Under the pieces are notes generated by a model. The model was given only the letters and a program-made list of their open reading frames with translations, was not told the origin of the DNA and ran no database searches. DNA of 10,508 bases from CAUZFZ01 sp963579025 (GTDB lineage Bacteria; Planctomycetota; Planctomycetia; Planctomycetales; Planctomycetaceae): positions 1 through 10,508 of the forward strand of contig CAUZFZ010000251.1 of assembly GCA_963579025.1 (NCBI GenBank), given 5' to 3'. The translations under genes were made by a program, and so were the position numbers. This document shows positions 7,801-10,508 of the stretch, in pieces (positions within the stretch are counted from its first letter, which is position 1; every line of letters starts with the position of its first letter).

Positions 7801-8194
7801 AGACCGACGGCTGCCGGTGCTCGACATGCCCGAACAGCCATTCGCCGACGCTCTGCGTCTCAGCCTCGACAGCGGCGAGCAGTTGCGGGTCGTCCGTTCG
7901 AAGAACCCGTGGCTCGCTAACGGAGACGGCCTTCTTCTTTGTCCCGGCCTTTTCTGCGACGGATTTCGCAGCGGCCTTGTTGTCCGGCGTCGCTTCACTG
8001 GCGGCGGATTTCGCAGTGGCCGTTTTCTTCGACGTCGTTTTTTTTGCGGCGGGTTTCGTAACGGCTTTTTTCTTTGGCGTCGCTACAGCGGCGGCTTTCT
8101 TTTTAGCCACCTTCTTCTTCGCAGCTTTGCGCGGCGCTGCAGCGGTGGCCTTCTTCTTCGCCGTTTTTCGGGAGATCGCCTTCTTCTTTGCCAC
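4883..8194 (-). CDS. putA: Bifunctional proline dehydrogenase / L-glutamate gamma-semialdehyde dehydrogenase (PutA type) with Lys/Ala-rich N-terminal tail
   Basis: Oxidises proline to pyrroline-5-carboxylate with FAD, then the semialdehyde to glutamate with NAD+. The 1103-residue product has a Lys/Ala-rich tail (1-95), a proline dehydrogenase barrel (about 100-540), a low-complexity linker (about 543-590) and an aldehyde dehydrogenase domain (about 595-1095). Barrel motifs are RLVKGAYWDYE (405-415), YEIQMLYGM (482-490) and RIYTPFGELIPGMAYLVRRL (506-525). Dehydrogenase motifs are APWNFP with Asn757, FTGSRPVG (831-838), EMGGKN with Glu861 and GQKCSACSR with catalytic Cys895. The start is a GTG at 8194 with GGAGG 10 nt upstream. 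There is no ribbon-helix-helix repressor domain as in enterobacterial PutA, and the basic tail takes the N-terminal position. Enzyme identity is very secure. The role of the tail is unknown. Confidence 0.97.
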   Translation of the reverse strand: MAKKKAISRKTAKKKATAAAPRKAAKKKVAKKKAAAVATPKKKAVTKPAAKKTTSKKTATAKSAASEATPDNKAAAKSVAEKAGTKKKAVSVSEPRVLRTDDPQLLAAVEAETQSVGEWLFGHVEHRQPSVFERRWWDDRILSWAMADESVKVQMFRFVDALPMLRDHKQIARHLQEYFEEVDEHLPGAVRMVVDHAGPNTVLGRALALNARTNARRMAQRFIAGHSADEVLKSVTKLRKQGFAFTLDLLGEAVVSEPEAIGYKNSYLDLLSELGPAVNGWSEDPLLDHDEKGPIPRLNVSLKMSALYSQFRPIDPVGTAEVVKKRLRPILRRAQRNSAYVHIDMEQYAYKDLTLHIFKDVLMEDEFRNYEDVGIVIQAYMPDAERDLLQLREWVAERGTPITVRLVKGAYWDYETVIAEQHGWPVPVFQKKWQSDDSFERLSRFLMENYQSLRPAFGSHNLRSLAHAIAWGRKLDVPKRAYEIQMLYGMAEDQARLFHELGHRVRIYTPFGELIPGMAYLVRRLLENTSNDSFLRHSLARETSRETLMAKPSAAADRKTDASAVVSEADNSDTATTPAVFQNEPPSDFSQSDVRKAFQAALDDVAEDLGGEYALIIDGRRVETRGQLVSRNPSHRRQVVGTVASASPQDALDAIAVARKRSAAWSQVDVKFRAEYLTLAASQMRQRRHELSAWMVYECGKPWADADADVAEAIDFCEYYAQQAIGLLAPREVDIAGEENTYFYRPRGVAVVIAPWNFPLAILTGMTAAALVTGNTVIMKPAEQSSVVAAKLMQIFQDIDLPDGVVNYLPGVGEEIGPELVNSPDVDIIAFTGSRPVGLEINRAAAETDPRQNKVRKVIAEMGGKNAIIIDDDADLDEAVQGVVQSAFGYSGQKCSACSRAIVLRDIYPAFAKRLVHATRSLKIGPAEDSGTTVGPVIDEDAVERINRYIDIGKQENRLVCEYPLDDELSDEGFYIGPRVFADVDPSSRLAQEEIFGPVLAVIPVATLDEAIEVANDTDYALTAGVFSRSPANLKRCVAELVAGNLYLNRGITGALVNRQPFGGFRMSGIGTKAGGPDYLSQFLLPVNVTENTLRRGFAPDTA

Positions 8195-8394
8195 GCCGCC
8201 GTCGCCTCCATTCGCTGACGTATGATCGCCTCAAGACTGCCCTGCGGCGCGTAGCCTACCAAAGGGCTGGACGCATAAGCGAGTGCTACACATTTTGAAC
8301 TCAAATGAGCGTTGCGACCGATCTACTTGTCGAACTGCATTGATCGCCGGGCCGCAGTTAGTCCGAAACGAAGGCGAATAGAGCTGGAAGTGGC
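8195..8394. other. Upstream region of putA, no gene recognised
   Basis: About 200 bp between putA and the DUF4838 remnant. It ends in the strong GGAGG ribosome binding site of putA. A possible -35-like TTGAGT lies near 8300 on the minus strand, but the spacing to any -10-like hexamer is poor. Overlapping frames on both strands resemble nothing I know. Confidence 0.4.
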
Positions 8395-8718
8395 TTATGA
8401 TCGCGTCTCTCGGGAACTGGCGTCTGGATTTCCGCTGGGCACATACCTCTTCCAGAGATTCCTGCGGGCTGGAATGTGCGTCGAGTGTGCCGAGACCCAA
8501 ACGGAACCGCTCCTGAGCGAGGCTTTTGGGGCTCTGATTGGAAGCCGTGCGCCGGAGATCTTCGCAACGCAGGTTTGCAGCTCAGCCGCCGCCAACCGCG
8601 TCGAACGCGCCGGAGATTCGCTGATGATAACTTCAGCGTAAGCCTTTCCTTCATCAACGAGAAACCGATCCTCGGCTTTCACCTGCGCCATGAAAGACTG
8701 AATGCGAAGACGGCGGTA
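8395..8718 (-). pseudogene. Truncated, frameshifted 5' copy (copy A) of a DUF4838-type secreted protein gene
   Basis: The minus strand from about 8691 reads MAQVKAEDRFLVDEGKAYAE, then VIISESPARSTRLAAAELQ and TCVAKISGARLPI. This is nearly the same as residues about 24-75 of copy B at 9480-10112. The family signature is a strand, then AVLAAEELQ-YI-KISGA-LPI, found at the start of DUF4838 / alpha-glucuronidase-like proteins. Compared with copy B a one-base deletion near 8689-8697 throws the signal peptide out of frame, and the ATG at 8691 is a by-product of that change. Clear similarity stops near 8531. The remaining frame down to 8395 has no recognised content. A dead fragment, not a gene. Confidence 0.7.
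8531..8718. repeat. Direct repeat, copy A (partner 9886-10074)
   Basis: Positions 8531-8688 align without gaps to 9886-10043 with 9 mismatches in 158 by hand count. A one-base gap then follows and similarity continues to 8718 / 10074. Both copies have the same orientation, with 1355-1356 bp between corresponding points. The toxin-antitoxin pair lies between them. Confidence 0.9.
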
Positions 8719-8775
8719 CGGTAGAGATTCTTCCAGGTGAAGCCTCTTCCAAAACGGGCGGTGAGGTCTCCTGAG

Positions 8776-9120
8776 CTACTCAACATCAGCATCAAATTCG
8801 ACATCGTCCGGTGCCAGTCGATCTTCCTCGACCGCTCGCACAGCGAGAACCAGCACCCGGTCCTCTTGAATTGCGAAGACCGCCCGGTAGCGGCGGCGTC
8901 TCCCCAGGCCCACCAGTTTGTCTCGAATTTCGTACGGGAAGTCGTCGTTCTCTACTGAGAGTGCATGGCTCTCGGGAAACTCAGCCAGTGACTCAATCTG
9001 ATCGTAGATTGCGTCCGACCACTTCAGAGCCTGGTCCACGGAATGGTGGACCGCCCACCAGTCAGAATTCCGATCAATGTCTCCTCGGGCCTGAGGAGTG
9101 ATGGTGACTCGGAATGTCAT
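8776..9120 (-). CDS. ParE/RelE-superfamily toxin
   Basis: A 114-residue protein with the ParE/RelE fold pattern: MTFRVTITPQARGDIDRNSDWW at the start (strand, then helix with 'A..DI....WW'), a helix DAIYDQIESLAEFPESHAL, then YEIRDKLVGLGRRRRYRAVF and RVLVLAVRAVEEDRL. The 'L..FP' turn and the 'YR..F.I.ED.V.VL.VR' strands are typical of the type II toxin superfamily. ParE members poison gyrase and RelE members cleave mRNA, and the sequence alone does not decide which applies. It overlaps the upstream antitoxin by 4 bp (ATGA at 9117-9120), so the two are translated together. The acidic tail after residue 100 (EEDRLAPDDVEFDADVE) is a small extension. The gene looks intact, unlike its neighbours. 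Confidence 0.85.
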   Translation of the reverse strand: MTFRVTITPQARGDIDRNSDWWAVHHSVDQALKWSDAIYDQIESLAEFPESHALSVENDDFPYEIRDKLVGLGRRRRYRAVFAIQEDRVLVLAVRAVEEDRLAPDDVEFDADVE

Positions 9121-9389
9121 TGCTGGCGGGAAAGCAGTCGTTCGCGAGTCAGTTTCCGGGCTTCATCGATCGGGATATCTTCGCCCGCTTCCATCTGAGC
9201 GATGCCAGCCGCAATCGCGTCATGATCTTCCTGCCGACGCTGTTCCCGCAGGGCATCGATTGCCTGCTGATGCGTCTCCCCTTCCACAACGAAAAAGGTG
9301 CGGGACGTGCCGGGATGCACGAACTTCACGAAGCCCGATCCCGTGGCATCAACAGCAGCCGTCAATTCGTCGGTGAGTTCTGGAGTCAT
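9117..9389 (-). CDS. Antitoxin of the ParE/RelE-type pair
   Basis: A 90-residue protein immediately upstream of the toxin, sharing ATGA with it. The N-terminal half (LTDELTAAVDATGSGFVKFV, then TSRTFFVVEGETHQQAIDAL) is predicted to be beta-rich. The C-terminal half (AIAAGIAQMEAGEDIPIDEA followed by RKLTRERL) is the acidic/basic helix pattern that in this class wraps the toxin. I recognise it as the kind of antitoxin paired with RelE/ParE toxins in planctomycetes but cannot name the family. No good Shine-Dalgarno precedes the ATG. A -10-like TACGAT lies about 9 nt upstream, so translation may be nearly leaderless. A 14-bp palindrome sits 32-45 bp upstream. Confidence 0.75.
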   Translation of the reverse strand: MTPELTDELTAAVDATGSGFVKFVHPGTSRTFFVVEGETHQQAIDALREQRRQEDHDAIAAGIAQMEAGEDIPIDEARKLTRERLLSRQQ

Positions 9390-9420
9390 GCGGCTATCGT
9401 ATCACAGGCTCGTTCGCCGA

Positions 9421-9434
9421 CGAAATCGATTTCG
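9421..9434. promoter_or_regulatory. Candidate operator palindrome for the TA operon
   Basis: CGAAATCGATTTCG is a perfect 14-bp palindrome 32-45 bp upstream of the antitoxin start codon. Type II TA operons are usually autorepressed by the antitoxin or the TA complex binding such palindromes. It lies beyond the last recognisable part of the DUF4838 pseudogene, so it probably belongs to the TA module. Function is inferred from position only. Confidence 0.4.
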
Positions 9435-9479
9435 CCGCAGCTCATTAACAGTTTGAGCTACGTCCCCATCATGTCCCCT

Positions 9480-10112
9480 GCCGAGTTCGCCGGGCAGGTA
9501 CCAACACACGCCGAGGCTACGCAGATAGCCGCAGACCGCATTGAACGAACCGCGCTCTCGAACTGCCAGAGATACTCGCGTTCCTTATTTGCCAGCGCTT
9601 CGGGCATTCGTTCGCGATACTTGCAAAGCCCGCCATTGGGAACGCCGGACGGCAACCTGCTCGCCTTTTCCCACTCGCGCTGCAGTTTTGCTCCCCGCTC
9701 TGAGTTGCGACGCTCACGGCTCTTTCGGCGTGACATCTGTGTCGTCGCCGATCATCGCGAGCAACTTCTCACCGGAAACGATGCGGGAAGCGCCGTGTTC
9801 GAGACGATCAGCGGTGACGCCGAGTTTCGCCGCGTGCGGGCTCTCGCCTACGTAGATCTGAACCGGAACATCAACGGAAGGCTCGGCTCTGACTGGAAAC
9901 CGCGCGCCGGAGATCTTCGAAACGTAGGTTTGCAGCTCAGCCGCCGCCAACCGCGTCGAACGCGCCGGAGATTCGCTGATTATAATTTCAGCGTAAGCCT
10001 TTCCTTCATCAACGAGAAACTGGTCCTCGGCTTTCACCTGCGCGAAGGAAAGATTGAATGCGCAGACGGCGGTAAGAATTCGAAGCTTTTTCAGGGTGAT
10101 GTCTCGGGGCAT
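9480..10112 (-). pseudogene. Frameshifted and truncated DUF4838-type secreted protein gene (copy B)
   Basis: The ATG at 10112 (AAGGAA 11 nt upstream) opens a signal peptide (about residues 1-27, ILTAVCAFNLSFAQVKA). FLVDEGKAYAEIIISESPAR, LAAAELQTYVSKISGARFPV, VPVQIYVGESPHAAKLGV and LLAMIGDDTDVTPKEP follow, as in the N-terminal domain of DUF4838 / glucuronidase-like planctomycete proteins. A TGA at 9714-9716 stands where the family has Trp (EPWAR). Similarity resumes one base out of frame (AKLQREWEKAS, GVPNGGLCKYRERMPEALAN, EYLWQF). A second one-base shift near 9565 restores GSFNAVCGYLRSLGVCWYLP followed by GELG. It then stops, and the last open frame runs to 9402. The rest of the protein, normally several hundred residues more, is missing. 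One nonsense and two frameshift lesions make this a clear pseudogene. Confidence 0.85.
9886..10074. repeat. Direct repeat, copy B (partner 8531-8718)
   Basis: This is the less decayed member of the pair and keeps the signal-peptide reading frame. It has one base more than copy A near 10044-10050. It lies inside the longer DUF4838 pseudogene, so copy A is probably a partial duplicate of this gene or of a close paralogue. Confidence 0.9.
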
Positions 10113-10163
10113 CGGTTTACCGTTCCTTCCATCAATTTCGCCAGCAAATCAGGGGAGAACGTA

Positions 10164-10195
10164 AAAGAGACCTGACCCGGGTCAGGCCTCTTTAT
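10164..10195. terminator. REP-like palindrome that can act as a bidirectional terminator
   Basis: CCTGACCCGGGTCAGG (10171-10186) is a perfect 16-bp palindrome. Its flanks AAAGAGA and CCTCTTT extend the stem with a small mismatch. T-rich tails follow on both strands (TTTATTTT on plus, TCTCTTTT on minus). The stop codon of the RAYT transposase (10184-10182) is inside the stem. RAYT proteins act on REP palindromes that flank their own genes, so this may be both the terminator and a REP unit. Confidence 0.65.
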
Positions 10196-10508
10196 TTTGC
10201 TTTGGCGTGTTGGGTCTGACGCGCGGCCGCCCTCTTGGTCGCATGGTAGATTCCAAATTCAGTCGACGCGCGGTGGATTCGACCCATCCTTCGTCACCAA
10301 GCGGAAGACCGCGGTTGGCGGACAGGCGGACCGCCTTGAGTTCATTCTCTGTCAGTGGCTCGTTGACTCGGGCAACCCACGTGGGAAGACGCGGCAGTGG
10401 CCAGGGCGAGAGTAGTTTCGGTTCCGGTTCAGGTTTCTGCATCCATCGCCACAGTGAGCTCCATTGCCACTGCTCGGCGCGCTTGACCAGGTTTGCACGC
10501 AGCGCGTT
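10182..10508 (-). CDS. REP-associated tyrosine transposase (RAYT, Y1/IS200-like), C-terminal part (runs off right edge)
   Basis: The last 108 residues of a Y1-type transposase. The fragment opens NALRANLVKRAEQWQWSSLW, the standard segment after the catalytic region of RAYT proteins. PWPLPRLPTWVARVNEPLTE, then GLPLGDEGWVESTARRLNLE and STMRPRGRPR follow. That tail is typical of the domesticated RAYT branch seen in planctomycetes and proteobacteria. The HUH and Tyr catalytic motifs must lie right of the window. These enzymes nick and move REP palindromes as single strands. The stop codon falls within a palindrome that could be such a substrate. The frame is open to the last base, and intactness of the whole gene cannot be judged. 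Confidence 0.88.
   Translation of the reverse strand, partial: NALRANLVKRAEQWQWSSLWRWMQKPEPEPKLLSPWPLPRLPTWVARVNEPLTENELKAVRLSANRGLPLGDEGWVESTARRLNLESTMRPRGRPRVRPNTPKQNKEA

Noticed and set aside
7517..8218. 233-codon plus-strand frame rich in Phe, Gly and Arg
   Set aside because: It is the reverse of the Lys/Ala-rich PutA tail (AAG and GCC codons read backwards give Leu/Phe/Gly/Arg). No start signal or homology.
8312..8641. Plus-strand frame of 109 codons with protein-like composition
   Set aside because: It overlaps the direct repeat whose minus strand encodes DUF4838 sequence. Copy B does not keep the same plus-strand frame content upstream, so it is not a conserved gene.
9114..10175. 353-codon open frame on the plus strand
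   Set aside because: It is antisense to the antitoxin and the DUF4838 pseudogene, stays open because of GC-rich codon bias, and its translation resembles no family I know. The minus strand carries recognisable motifs throughout.

Overview
The window looks like a piece of a planctomycete chromosome. The evidence is a GC-rich sequence, a REP-associated (RAYT-type) transposase, remnants of a secreted DUF4838-type protein, and a fused proline-catabolism enzyme of the kind found in that phylum. No marker here fixes the genus. Every gene I can support lies on the minus strand, so the biological 5'->3' order runs from high to low coordinates.

Positions 1 to about 4494 look like one end of an integrated genomic island. 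A tRNA-Pro(GGG) gene (4494-4567) has a tyrosine recombinase gene starting about 117 bp from its 3' end and running away from it, the usual layout of an island integrated in a tRNA gene. Beyond the integrase lie a 450-bp stretch with a possible hsdR scrap, a complete type I methyltransferase gene (hsdM), a DUF433/DUF5615 (VapBC45-like) toxin-antitoxin pair, two short gene remnants, and the start of hsdS, which runs off the left edge. The modification and specificity genes are therefore separated by a TA module and debris. One remnant is a frameshifted copy of the hsdM 3' end that overlaps the hsdS start by 4 bp.

Positions 4568 to 8394 look like core chromosome. There is a short spacer, then a 1103-residue bifunctional proline dehydrogenase / glutamate-semialdehyde dehydrogenase (PutA type) that starts with an unusual histone-H1-like tail of about 95 residues rich in Lys and Ala.

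Positions 8395 to 10508 are a decayed accessory patch. They hold two broken, directly repeated copies of the 5' end of a DUF4838-type gene, an intact ParE/RelE-type TA pair between them, a REP-like palindrome/terminator, and the C-terminal part of a RAYT transposase whose stop codon lies inside that palindrome.

The most notable pattern is that both TA modules sit between two directly oriented copies of a fragment of a neighbouring gene (hsdM 3' end for the first, DUF4838 5' end for the second). I find no CRISPR array, rRNA or riboswitch, and no clearly new defence system beyond this arrangement.
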